From Sphagnum magellanicum (Eukaryota; Streptophyta; Sphagnopsida; Sphagnales; Sphagnaceae): 64,000 bases of DNA. Shown here in pieces: positions 21,173 through 32,700 of this stretch (positions within the stretch are counted from its first letter, which is position 1; each line of letters opens with the position of its first letter). The stretch is from the NCBI GenBank assembly GCA_021904315.1, contig CM038924.1:17070051-17134050 (forward strand). The letters run 5' to 3'. Below the pieces are notes generated by a model that saw only the letters and a list, made by a program, of their open reading frames with translations, was not told where the DNA came from and did not search any database. The position numbers and the translations under genes are program-made.

Positions 21173-23209
21173 ATGGCAGGTATGGAGAAGATGGCGGAAG
21201 CAGGAGTAAGGATGGGTGGACAGTCGTTTAGAACGGGCGTGATTGCAATCAAGTGCGGCATGACTGCGATCTGGGACAAATGGGGAGCTCGGATTCCCAT
21301 GACGGTGCTGTGGGTGAATGACAACCAGGTCATTCAAGTCAAGTCTCTGGAAAAACATGGACACGTTGCTCTCCAGGTGTGTAATCCCTGCCCCTCTCCT
21401 GCTCTGGCTTTCGCAAAAGAAGAATTAGGGTTTTTTTTTTTTTTTTTTTTTTTTCTTTTCTATTCAGAGGAGGAGGAGGATCTATTAGGGTCCCATGATG
21501 AGGATTTTGGATTTTGATGCCTGGGTTTTGGAGAAGTTAGAGCGGATGACGACATTGTTGAGAAGACAAGTTTCTTGTGTTCTTGCGTGGTGGCGGGTAG
21601 CTTGATACCCATCTTTGTACCAAGATGAAGGATTTGGGGTTTAGGGTTTAGGTTTTAGTTGGCTGCAGTTCTTGAGCGTTGTTTTACTGATCTCTGCACC
21701 AGCGATCCATTTGAGGTACAAATGCTATGGCGAGCCTGTTCTAGTCAGCATCAAGAGGGAAAGGGAATTTGAAATGTTTGAGTGTCAAAGGAAAAAGTTT
21801 CTCTAGAGACTTTCATGGCCTCTTTTTTTGGCTATGAATCCCAGTGAATTTCCTTTAAGGATCCCTTCAATACAGTAAAGCTGTGCTTCATTGTTGCAGA
21901 TTGGAGCAGGGCAGAAGAAGGCAAAGCAGTTGACTAAGCCAGAATTGGGCCACTTCAAGGCAGCAGGTGTACCCTTAAAACGACACCTCGCAGAGTTTCC
22001 AGTGACTGAAGATGCGTTGTTGCCAGTGGGGACAGAAATTTCAGTGCGGCACTTTCAGCCAGGCCAATATGTGGATATCACAGGCATCACCACTGGCAAA
22101 GGCTTTCAGGTCTAGATAGTGAAGCTTATCCATATCTCCATAAAACTTGAACCCTAATTGTGTCTTCTTTCGTTCCAGAATTGTAAACAATTAGCAAGGG
22201 TTCAGTTCAAGATCAGTTTCCCTCTCTCTCATTCCCTCCTGCCTCACATGTGTTGAATAGTCTTAATTTGATTTATCAAAAATTTACGCAAATGATATAG
22301 TAAGCTTGTCATTCACCTTCAGACTTTGCTGTACAATTGAACTTGTGGTGTTTTGTTGGCTGGGTGGTGAAACAGGGTGGCATGAAGAGATGGGGTTTTG
22401 CTGGAATGCCTGCTTCTCATGGTGCCTCTCTTTCACATCGAAGTTTAGGGTCTACAGGTGGTCGGCAGGATCCTGGCAAGGTACTCTAGATTGTAATAGA
22501 GTTTTTCTGAAGACTCTATTTGCAACTTATGTTTTTGTTTACTGTAAAGTGCTGACACCAGTGGGGACCATCAAGGGCATGTATATTCTTTGACTGTATA
22601 ATTGGTTAATGCAGGTCTTCAAGGGTAAGAAGATGGCAGGACATATGGGGGCAGTAAGGAGGACAGTCAAGAATGTGTGGATTTACAAAATTGAGCCTGA
22701 AAGAGATCTTATGTGGGTCAGGGGTCAGGTGTGTGTGCCTGTATTGACATTGTTTTCTTTCATGAGTTATGTTTTAGAGCAGCTTCTTTTATGTGCAGTT
22801 TTGCAACAAAGCCTGCAGAACATTTTGTTCTTGTGTACCCTGCCTTCTCAAAGTTAGTTCTGTGTGAAAAAAATAATAGTTCTTTGAAAGAAACATACCT
22901 GGGCTTATAAATCCAACCGGGCTATCAGTTAATGTGCCTAGCAGTTCTGGTTCTAACTTAATTTGATGCATGAGTTCGAGTCTCTAATGTAAGGTGCTTG
23001 GTTATTTTGTTTGTAACCCTCTGTATGTTGTGATGGGCTGGGTACAGGTGCCAGGTCACAAGGGCAATTTTGTTTACATCAAGGATGCATTTTACAAGAA
23101 GCCTGATTTATCAGTATTGCCATTCCCAACATATTTTGCATCAGTGGATGATGATACCTCACCTCTTATTGCAGAATTAGGTGAAACTGACCCATATCTA
23201 CAAGAGTAG
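21173..23209 (+). CDS. MRPL3: Organellar ribosomal protein uL3 (probably mitochondrial)
   Basis: Large-subunit ribosomal protein L3 of the bacterial/organellar type. Five exons, all phase 0 with GT-AG introns: 21173-21376, 21900-22109, 22376-22480, 22615-22728 and 23048-23209. Together they give 264 residues. Residues 120-143 ([20 protein letters not shown] plus GMKR) fit the classic L3 signature and span the exon 2/3 junction. [20 protein letters not shown] and GKKMAGHMG follow. It resembles the plant uL3m protein (Arabidopsis At3g17465 type) from [19 protein letters not shown] onward. The N-terminus from the first ATG is short (about 20 residues before homology) and does not look like a full transit peptide, so an upstream exon may be missing; the frame stays open back beyond 21113. 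Intron 1 contains a ~24-bp poly(T) tract near 21,430. Confidence 0.94.
21429..21454. repeat. Poly(T) tract in uL3 intron 1
   Basis: About 24 uninterrupted T residues lie just downstream of the first donor site. It may represent the reverse strand of an inserted poly(A) or simple slippage. Confidence 0.85.
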
Positions 23210-25856
23210 ATAAAGCCCAACCAGTAGAATTTTTTAATTTATTTTTTCAGTCTGAAGGATTGTTCCTCCACTTCCAGTTTTGACTCGTGTAGAAACATTA
23301 TCTTGTTCAACGTGAGATTGGGTTCCCACTGTCTCCAAGCTAGTCATGTTCAAATCATCAGCTGTGCTAGTGCACTAAGTGGCTGTCAGGAAACTGCAGG
23401 AAAATTTGGATATGGGCATACACATGTTGCATACACATAGAGGTCCACATGTGTGATTTGAGACAAATGGCTTCAAAAAGCTATGTTTGCTATTGCCTGA
23501 GAGGGTTGTGATAGGTGTGATAGGGGCACACTGGAGCTGATTTTTTATTCAGGTTTCCTTGACTTTTCAAGCACTCGTCTGGTATTTTCAAGATCAATTC
23601 CAGAGATAGATACATGTAGGTGGAGACTAATGTGTGATCAAAGATCCCCCCAAGGAAGCTTCCAAATCTGTTTAAGCAAGGATTCAAGCATCTGCGGGTA
23701 GTGAGTCCATGGTTGTATAGACCTACAATTTTCTCTCTTGCAACCACAGAACAATGTCTGCAGCAATGGCACATTGGCATGGGTTGTGCTCGAATATCCA
23801 GTTGAGAAAGATGTGTGATGGAAGATGGTTCTCTTTCTGTATTTCCTGTCATTGCAATTCACTGTGATTGCTAATCTGGTTGCTACAGTGTTTTCAGCTG
23901 AAACTACAGGGTCTGTATATTCTGTGATTCTGTTGAGTGTGGCTTTTTTGATGAATATGTATGATCCTGTTTCAAATGTAAGATTGTCTCTGCTACCCAG
24001 ATTCCAAGGTCTGTTCTATTTCCAGCCAGCTGGCTGACCGAGTCCTCAGTCTGACACATCTTTAATGTGGAAGTTTGGATGGGATCCTTGAACACATGAT
24101 TCCAGTGTGGTTTATAAGTGTGAATCAGCTGCAACAAGCTTCAGACCAAACATGAAGCCTGTCAATTGTATGGACTTCTTTGGGAGGTTGCCTTGGGAGC
24201 TACAGCCTGGAGGAAGTCTTGTCAAGAGGTCTCCCCTTCCATTGATGGTGGACAAGCTCACAATCTGTGCACTCCTCAGGGAAAGGGAACTGGAGCATTG
24301 GAGTACTGCAGTGTGGAAGGTGAAGAAAACTTAGCTCCATTTTTCTCTGGCATGATGATCAAGTTTTACACTGCACAAAACTTTGAGAGACTCAAGCTCT
24401 TCTCTACACACAACACATAGCAGAGCTGGTATTCTGCCTGCTTCAAGGTTCCCGTACTGTGCTTCACCCATCTTTGCCATCCACTTCAGGCTCAAAGACA
24501 TCTCACTATGTCTGGGGTTCTCTGAGCAGGGTCAAGTATCAGAAAGAAGTCCTCCTTTGAGTTTGAGCTGCTGCACAGTTCTGTGGCCATCTGCTTTGCT
24601 GGATTCCAAAAATGGTTTGAGAATGGCCTTCATGCTGGAAGTTGAGAGGTGACCTCTCACTAACGGTTATGGCTGGTCTGGATGAGGAGGAGCTGCTATT
24701 GTTGTCATGCCTGCAATCAACACCCAATCAACCAGATGTTGGTGATCAGCAGCGAACTCTTCCCTAAACACTGGTGGTGGTGGTCTCAACACTTGTTTTT
24801 TCCCTGGCTCTTGGCTGCCGGTTGGTCCATGCTGATATATTCCATGATGATTTGTTGTCTTCTTTCCTTGAGCTTTCCAGCAGGTGTGCCATGCAGGTTG
24901 GACAAAAGTCCATGTTTCCCTTGCCAATCATGTGGAACCATGGCCCTTGAATGATGCATTCACTGTAGCCAATGCAGTCACCCTTCTGGCTTTCTATTAT
25001 AGGAGCATGACAAGGAGTTGATGCTATGGACTTCATTACAGTGTCTGGCTTCTGCTGACAAGAACAGGAGTTGGAGCTGCTCTTTTCCCATGGTCTTGAT
25101 TCTCTGTGTCACATATTACCCCCAGCTTGGAAATCCAGAATCCAAGCAGGAGCTCCAAAGGATCCAAGTGAAGTCACACACTTTGTGGTTCCTAACCATT
25201 TGTGTTTACCTGCAATCCACCAGTTGAGTGTGTAGCTCACTGAGTGTCTGAAACCTGGCCCATGCTATTCCAGCCACTGTTGCAGGGCAGGAGTGTCTGG
25301 AACAAAACCAGTGCCACCAAACAACTCATCCCTAGCCTCTCCATCTTGGGTGAGCAAGTAGGAGCTCATCATCTGGATGTTGCACCAACTGCAACCCCAA
25401 CCAAGATCTTCCTTGAGCTTGTTCTCAAAGTGCTAAATATAACTACACAGTGCTACAGTGGACTGTTCCTTGAGGCTGCTCCAATTTCCAAGCAGTTTTG
25501 CAGGAGGACCATCAAGCCTTCTTCAACATGCAAAGATGGTTGCTGCATTTGTGAAATCATAAGCCCCTTCATGTAGTTGTTCAGGACTTCAACCCTCACA
25601 CTCCAGGGAGTCGGCTATCCCCAGTGACCTCACCTCAAGCTTTTTCGCTGTCACTCTCCTGACTGGACTCTTCAACCCCATCATGACCAGCATTCACACC
25701 TCCTTGCAGTTCTTGTATCCATTGTGGCAAGCTCAGGTGCTTCCCCAGTGTTGGCCATTCATGGCATGTGCATGCATGCAAGCAACTGCAACCCAAACGC
25801 AGTAGCTCCCCAAACACACAAAACAGTTGTGATGAACACACTGAAGAAGTGCAATC
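23210..25856. other. Downstream of uL3, mixed-composition spacer
   Basis: About 2.6 kb with near-balanced base composition and open frames on both strands (for example 25,244-25,576 plus and 24,764-25,036 minus). None matches a family I recognise. The composition continues smoothly into the LINE fragment at 25,857, so this stretch may belong to the same or another decayed retroelement, but no endonuclease, gag or integrase motif was found. Confidence 0.35.
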
Positions 25857-26520
25857 CACACAAGCCCCGATTCAAGGCTTGATGGACAATGGGAAAGAGT
25901 TAAATACTCAAGAGGAATTGTCCAAGTTCGCCTCCAACTTCTACCAGGGACTGTGCTACAATGCGGACCCAATGCGGACCCAATGACCCTGGAGGTGCAG
26001 GTGGCCAGAGCGGAATGCGGGGAGAGCGTCGTCCCGACCAAGGTCACCCCGGATATGAACGAGGAGCTTACGAAGACCATTTCACTAGAGGAGCTCTCTA
26101 AAGCAATTCTAGCACTGCCCAAGGGTAAGGCCCTGGGCGAGGATGGTTTCGGCACAGAATCCTTCCAGAAAACACTTAGACTTCACAATGCCAGACCTTC
26201 TGAACACCTTGATCGACATGAATCTTGATGAAGGCCACATGTCACCCGCTTTAAACAAGGGGATCGTTATTCTAATCCCCAAATCGGGAGACAAATCTAA
26301 GTCTAACGGCAATGGGTGCTCAATGGATCACGTTGTCGGGAAACGTTTACAAAATTCCGGCGAAAGTGAAGGCTTAGCTTGAAGACTCTAGAGTTTCCTC
26401 CCCTCCATCATCCGACCAAACCAAACTAGAATTTTGTGAAGGGGGAGGGACATCATAGGCAATATCTTCTTGGCCCAAGAAGCAATGAATGTCTTGGGAA
26501 GAAGAGAACCATCAGCAACT
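25857..26520 (+). pseudogene. LINE reverse-transcriptase fragment
   Basis: Internal piece of a non-LTR retrotransposon ORF2 in three frames. The first has GLMDNGKELNTQEELSKFASNFYQGL. The second has VTPDMNEELTKTISLEELSKAI then ALPKGKALGEDGFG, the conserved lead-in to the fingers of LINE RT. The third has LIDMNLDEGHMSPALNKGIV followed by ILIPKSGDKS. GNVYKIPAKVKA and GRDIIGNIFLAQEAMNVLGR then appear after further frame changes. The catalytic YADD region and the 3' end are missing. An 11-bp direct duplication at 25959-25980 explains the first frame change. No endonuclease domain was found upstream. Confidence 0.82.
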
Positions 26521-26825
26521 AGCGCTTCTCCTTTTGGATTTTGAGAACCTTGGCCTTCGATTGCATTGCATTTAAAGTTGGTATTTCTAATGAATTTAAT
26601 GATTATTGGTATTGTATTATTGATATATATATTTTTTTGATCATGTTCAGATTTTGAAAGTTAATTGTCACAGGAGGAAGAGAGTGATTCAAGTGAGGAA
26701 TTTATTTTTAGAATTTGAAGTATCATTCATTTTCTGTTTAATGTCAATTATTTTTTCTCTTCTTGCTTATTAAGAGACTAGGCTACATAGGATTTGAAGG
26801 AAAGAGCCTAAATAATTTACATATT

Positions 26826-27790
26826 GGGATTGATAAAAGGAGTTGTTTGGCAACACAAATTTGGAAATGAGGGAGATAAAATATTTATTCACATATTGTA
26901 TGACTTATGGAACATTTATGTATTTGGTTAGAAAATTAGAATCTTTTGTCAAATCTAAGGCTACCATGTTTGTTAAAACACCATTAAAGCTTAGAAAAAC
27001 TATTGGGTTGCTGTTATATCAATTTGCACATGGGGTTAGTTCAAACAATATTGCTAATAGATTCAATGTTGGAGTTTTTACAATGCTTAAGTATGTTGAT
27101 ATTGTTCCTCATGTTTTAATTTTTTTTTAAAAATTGTTTAGTCAACATATTTTTATACTTCCTAGTTTGCACTTACTTGCAATTATTGATAGATTTTTTC
27201 ATGCACATGGCCCACCCAATGTTTGTGGCATTATTGATGGGTCACATATTCCACTTTTTAAAAAAATGGATAAATGGGTTATTATAGCAAGTGTAGATTA
27301 TTATTGTAGATGAAAAAATTGCAATTCGATTGTTTTGCAAGCAATTTGTGACGTGGACAAGTTGTTTTGAAATGTATATTGTTTAGTTCTTGGCATAAAA
27401 ATAGATGGGGGCCAGTGTAAGGTGTCATATATTTATCAACAGCTTCGAAGATGATCAATTTCAAAAGAACTAGTTATGGTGATTGAAGGTTTGGAGATAA
27501 AACCTTATTTATTTGGAAATGTGGGTTATGCAAGTTGGGATTACCTTTTGTATAATTTCAAACCAATTGATGGAGATTTGGATAAAATCATCTTTGATTG
27601 ACAAATGAATGTTGCTAGAATTAACATTGGAAATGTTTTTGGAGTTTTGTTTAAATAGGTGGAAGATCTTGCATTGCATCAATGCACATGTTGATTGAAC
27701 TCTTGAAATTATGGTGGCTTATTATATCTTCCATAATTGTTGCCAATTGTTGGGAATATTTCGGCCCCAACAGGTTTTCAAGTAGATCCT
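26826..27790 (+). pseudogene. PIF/Harbinger transposase pseudogene
   Basis: The first 95 codons (26843-27130) are open and include KTPLKLRKTIGLLLYQFAHG with SSNNIANRFNVG, the helix-turn-helix-like region found N-terminal to DDE_Tnp_4 nucleases. After a frame break come GIIDGSHIPLF (27227-27259, first catalytic Asp), DYYCR.KNCNSIVLQAICDV, LFGNVGYASWDYLLYNFKP and finally NVARINIGNVFGVLF, corresponding to the R..VERAFG block. In-frame stops occur at several points. The order of blocks matches HARBI1-type proteins. It is inactive; no terminal inverted repeats were identified. Confidence 0.85.
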
Positions 27791-27924
27791 CTTTGTGGTG
27801 CAAGGGGGCAAATGTTCCTTGTTCGTGAAGGTTGAGCAGCCTTGCAACACACAGAAACAACGTGTGTTGCACTTTTCACAAATTGGATGAATGTCAACCT
27901 TAACCCCATTTGATGTCCTTCACG

Positions 27925-28445
27925 ATCACTTTGGAAATATAGGTGCATTAGATTTGAATTTTTATCATATTAGTCTGAACTTTGGACCACAAGTCCATCA
28001 CGAGGGCTGCTAGTTCATATAATTTGCAAAACTGAAAACAAAAATCAAAAGCAAAAAAGTTATTCAACTCCGTTTGTAGATGAAAAATGCAAAAAATCTT
28101 GCAAAAAACCCACTTTGGATCTATATAGGTGTGTCATATTTGAGATTTTATTCAATTGTTTTGAAATTTGGACCACAAGTGCATAAGGAGTTCTACTAAC
28201 AAATGCAATTTGTAAAACTGAAAAAAATCAGAATAAAAAACAAAAAAGTTATTTAACTCTTCTTTTAGACAAAAAAGAATGCACTTTTGCTAAAAACCTA
28301 GTTTGGATATATAAGTGCATCAAATCTGAGATTCTATTCAATTGGTCTGAAACTTGGACCACAAGTGCATAAGTAGTTCTATCAACTAATGTAATTTCAA
28401 AAAACTGAAAAAATATTCAACTTTGTTGTTAGATGACCAAATGAA
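27925..28445. repeat. 186-bp tandem repeat array
   Basis: About 2.9 copies of one unit. The anchor TTGGACCACAAGT recurs at 27982, 28168 and 28354, exactly 186 bp apart each time. Other shared blocks are GGATATATAGGTGCAT, GAGATTTTATTCAATTG and CAAAAAAGTTATTCAACTC. The unit length is in the nucleosome-repeat range typical of plant satellites, but only this short array is visible. It begins about 135 bp after the Harbinger relic. Confidence 0.8.
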
Positions 28446-29330
28446 GGAAACTTTTTATTATTAATGTATTGCCTTTTTATATAAAATTACACACTTACAA
28501 ATATTTTAATCACTTAAAAGCATGTAAAATATCTCCAAGCATTTTGGCAATTGCCAATTGAATTGCTTAAGCTTGTGCATGAGATTCTAACTCAAGTTAA
28601 ATTGACTTTCAAGCTCAAATTCCATTTGCATGATAGCCAATTTATCATTGGATTTTATTAGTAAAGTGCTATCATTCTTTCCCCAGATTCTAATTTGTGT
28701 CTCTCAATGTTAATAAAATTTTCCACAAATTTGTTCACGGTTTTTTTCAAATAATTGCAATATATAAGTCAAGTAATTAGCAATATCAGTCCATCTCCCT
28801 CCAACACTTATCTCATCATCCGTTTTTTTTTTTCTTATGACTATGTTTGACAATTGGTAATTGCACCAATGGAGGTGCAACAACCATGGATGGTGAAGAT
28901 CCTTCCACTACAATTCTTCCAACTTTGCCACCATGGGCAAATTAAATATCCTTTAATTGTGTTGTCATTTCAGTACAACAACCTTGGAAAAAAAGGCTCC
29001 ATCTACATGAAAGCAAATGAACCTTTGAGTTATCTCTTGGTTACTCAAACCTCCATATGACTACATAAAGGATTTAGTAATCACAAAGGTGAGATTATTT
29101 GCATTTCCACCCCCAACAACACATTATGATGTGAGGAGGACAAATGTTCTTTTCCATGTTTATATCACATACACAAGGATTAAGATCTATGATTGGTTAT
29201 CAATAGTAATAACTGCATTTGTATTTCAAAAAGAAATTTTTTCTTTAGCCCCCACCCTGAGTTTTTTTCAACACTTGTACACATATAAAATTTGCCATCT
29301 CTTGATTAGCCCCATCAAACCAATGTTTTT
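28446..29330. other. AT-rich intergenic DNA
   Basis: No recognised gene or relic. The open frames 28,854-29,060 and 29,089-29,352 have no family resemblance that I can see. Confidence 0.4.
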
Positions 29331-29790
29331 TGGGATTATCAAGAACATTTAGCAACACAAATAATTTTTGCATTATTCTATGATGGGGGGGGGGGGGGGA
29401 GTCATGATTAAATAAGTGAAAAATTACAGCAAATTGAACAATCTTTTTTTCCTTTCAACAATTGCACCATGAGTAACCTAATACAACATTGTTTCAAGAC
29501 TAGTAGTAGAATATAATTTCCTATTAGCAACATTAAATTGGTTTTCAAGAAATAATTGTTCCCAACTTTTACCCTTAGCATAGCTTCTAAGCCTTGCAAC
29601 ATGCTTCCATGCATAATCTAGCTTAGGAATTAATAGGTTTTTTTTACCTTTAATTTGGGTGCACACCTTGCACCAAATTTGAACAACTTTGTCATCATAA
29701 CCCATCACAAATTCAACCCAAGGAAATTTCATTGCCCATGTATTTAAAAAATGTTTATTATGTTCATAAGCCATCTATTTTCTTTGCTAT
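29330..29790 (-). pseudogene. hAT-like N-terminal zinc-finger fragment
   Basis: The minus frame 29,408-29,774 reads FLNTWAMKFPWVEFVMGYDD, VVQIWCKVCTQIKGKKNLL and then LDYAWKHVARLRSYAKG. This is the C-x2-C...W-K-H pattern of the zinc-finger start of a family of plant hAT-related transposase proteins. After a stop, the frame continues weakly with a KKRLFNLL segment, expected shortly after the finger. The rest of the protein is absent. A run of 15 G (29385-29399) interrupts the downstream part. Assignment to hAT rather than another zinc-finger transposon is moderately sure. Confidence 0.6.
29385..29399. repeat. Poly(G) tract, 15 nt
   Basis: Fifteen uninterrupted G residues in otherwise AT-rich DNA. 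Confidence 0.85.
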
Positions 29791-29799
29791 CTCAAGGTT

Positions 29800-32700
29800 T
29801 TGTTTTGTTACAATTGGGTCCAAATAACACATTTAGAATCCATAGTAAAAGGAATATATATTGGAGATTTGTAGCCTGAAGAATCAACATCCATTGGAAA
29901 CTTGCTAGAAGAAGTAATATCTCCTATTGTTGGGGCTTTATCGCTAAATAAAAAGCTAAATTCTTAAGGTGTTGCAAATTATTTGCCATGAATTTTGACA
30001 CAAAATTTGATGAAGAAAAAACTTGAACTCCTTGTTTTTGACTTGCAAAAACTTGAAATTTTCACAAAAATAAACACAATTACTCAATGTGTGAATGGTG
30101 AACCATGATGAACACAAAACCACCCAAATTCCAATCTACCCCTTCAATGATTAAGGCCTCCAAAGTCTATCCAATCTTGATTCTCCCTCTTCAATATATT
30201 TTTCTTTCATTTTAATTTTTATCACCTCTACCTTGAGTTCTAATTTGCGTAATGCACACTACAAAGTCATGCAATGTAGGCTATATGAAACAAATTTCAA
30301 ATCTAAACTAACTTTCTTCATTTCATCTTCTTCTCAAACCATTATTGTTTCTTTCTCTCTTTCAAAAATTTATAAGATAGGAGCTATGGCTCTTGAATAA
30401 ACATTACACTTTGGTTCCACCAAAATAAATTGGGGATACCACTCGAACATTGGAGTACCCTATACTCAATAAAAGGATGTCCATAGTAGAAAAAAAACCT
30501 TTGGGATTGTAAAATGAGGAATTTTTATTGTTTCAACAAAATAGGGACCATAAATTCAGCAAGAAACCTTTGAAAGTGGGGGCCTACACTTACATATTAT
30601 ATATGTGTTGGTCCACAATACATAACCTAATTATATGGGTTTTATGGAGGGGTTGAAATCCCAAATTTCTCAAAGCCAATAAAATCAATGCAATAAGTAT
30701 GGTGTATATTGTTTGATTGTGATATGTTTCAAAGTACAAACAAACAATTAACAAAAACCAAATTGCAAGCACATTGAAGGTTGTGATAGTTGGCTATTTT
30801 TTCATGACTAACCAATATATGGAAATGAAAGTTATTAATAGGAAGCTTGCAAACTCACATGATAGTTCATTATAAAACCACATTGTACAAAACATTGCAT
30901 GGCAAAAAATCTATATTTTTGCTAGCTATTAAGGTTGGTTACACATTAATATTTGGTTCTTATATTTTTAAAAATAAGCTAAACCACTACCACCAATTAT
31001 AATATTTCCTACCAGAAGGTTTTAGAAAAAACCAAAGATGGGTTTTATAGGGACCAAAGAAGGGGCCCATATTCAAGTAACCAAATAATGGTTTACTTTG
31101 TAAACAAATTATAGAATCACTAGTGTATGAGTTAGTTGTGATTAATGCTTAGTGAAAGTGCATAGTAGCATTGTTTGTGTTTGCTAAAATCAAATTTGGG
31201 TTCCAAAGAAGAATTTTGTGACTTAATATTTTGCTATTAAACAATGTCACCTTCAGGGTTTATCGGTTTTATTAGTGGAGATCCTATCACCGTCTTTTGC
31301 GAAAGGATTGAAACAAGGGCCATTGCTATTTGATTCCTTGAGGTCTTGGGATGCTTGGTTACACAACAATGATTAAGCGTAATAATGTATCTTTTGTGTC
31401 ATGATTAGATGCATACTACAAAAATGAAGGAGCAAAAGGTTACTTAATGTGTAAAAATTATGATTTAATAAGAACGTTTTTTGCTTGTGTTAAAATTTGC
31501 AGGACATTGATAACAAGTCGACAAGGCTATTGAAACTTGGGATTCCTCATACTACCTTTCACCGTGGGTTTTGGGTTTCGGGTTTTGGGTTTCTGATGGG
31601 ATGGGCTTAGGTGAGGCTCTTGCCATTTGCAAGTGGTTCAAGTTTAAAGATTGGAATGCTGCCAATTATTACAAAAAGAGATGCAAGTCTAGAACACTTC
31701 TAGGTAATTTGGGTTTGGAGGATCTAGTAGTAATGTGGGTTGTAATTTTGTAGATCGGATGGTTATTATTTGAATTTGTAAAAACTTCATAATGAGGCTT
31801 TTATAGGACATAATAAACCTATTTTTTTTGGATATCAATTGTTTGCATGGAAAGATTTTGGGTGTTCTTTTTATTCTTTTACTAGTAGGGTTCAAAAAGT
31901 GAAAAGAAGTGATGTTGCTTCTTTTGTTGAACATACATAGTCCCCCATATATGGGCAAATGATTAAAGTTTTAAAAGTTTATCTCTTGATTTGAGTCAAG
32001 ATAAATGAATTGTCCAAATAAAAGGACAAAAAGAATATGTATTTTTCTTGTCTTTCATAAATAATTTATTTGATCTTTTTCATTTTAATTTACACTAACT
32101 TATTGAATCCACAATCTGTTGATTTCTCTTGTCAATGGTTTGTCTAATATCTTTTTTGAATTTCTCAAGTTTCAATTCTATTGATAGTTGAAATCCAATT
32201 ACATTGTTTTCAAACACAATGAACATAATAAACAACTAGGAAATTTGAACACTAATGATGCACATGAAAACTGATGTATGAATAAACTTACCAAATCCTT
32301 TTGGGCCTCTCTTAGTTGTCATTTAATTTTGTTGCCTATGCTTCAAGTTTGAATTTTAATAATAAACTTGTAAACGGAGTCAAAACTCCAAAGTTGGACC
32401 TATTAGAATTCCATGTTCACCCATCTTGTAGCTTTTAGACTTGTAGTGCAAAAACTTGAACTACCTTTTGAGTTCCATTTCCACCTTTGTTCAATCTCAA
32501 CCTTCATAGATTGGAAATTGTTCAAACCTTGTAAAAATTCAAACCAATGCCATTAAACCCTAAAACATCATTGCCAACATCTTTTTAATTTTAACAACAA
32601 AATCATAAAAAATCTCAAGGACATTATAGTTTGCAATGCACATGATGGTGGGGTGGCAAATTTTAAATATTGAAATGTTGGGAATGATGAATGTTAAACA

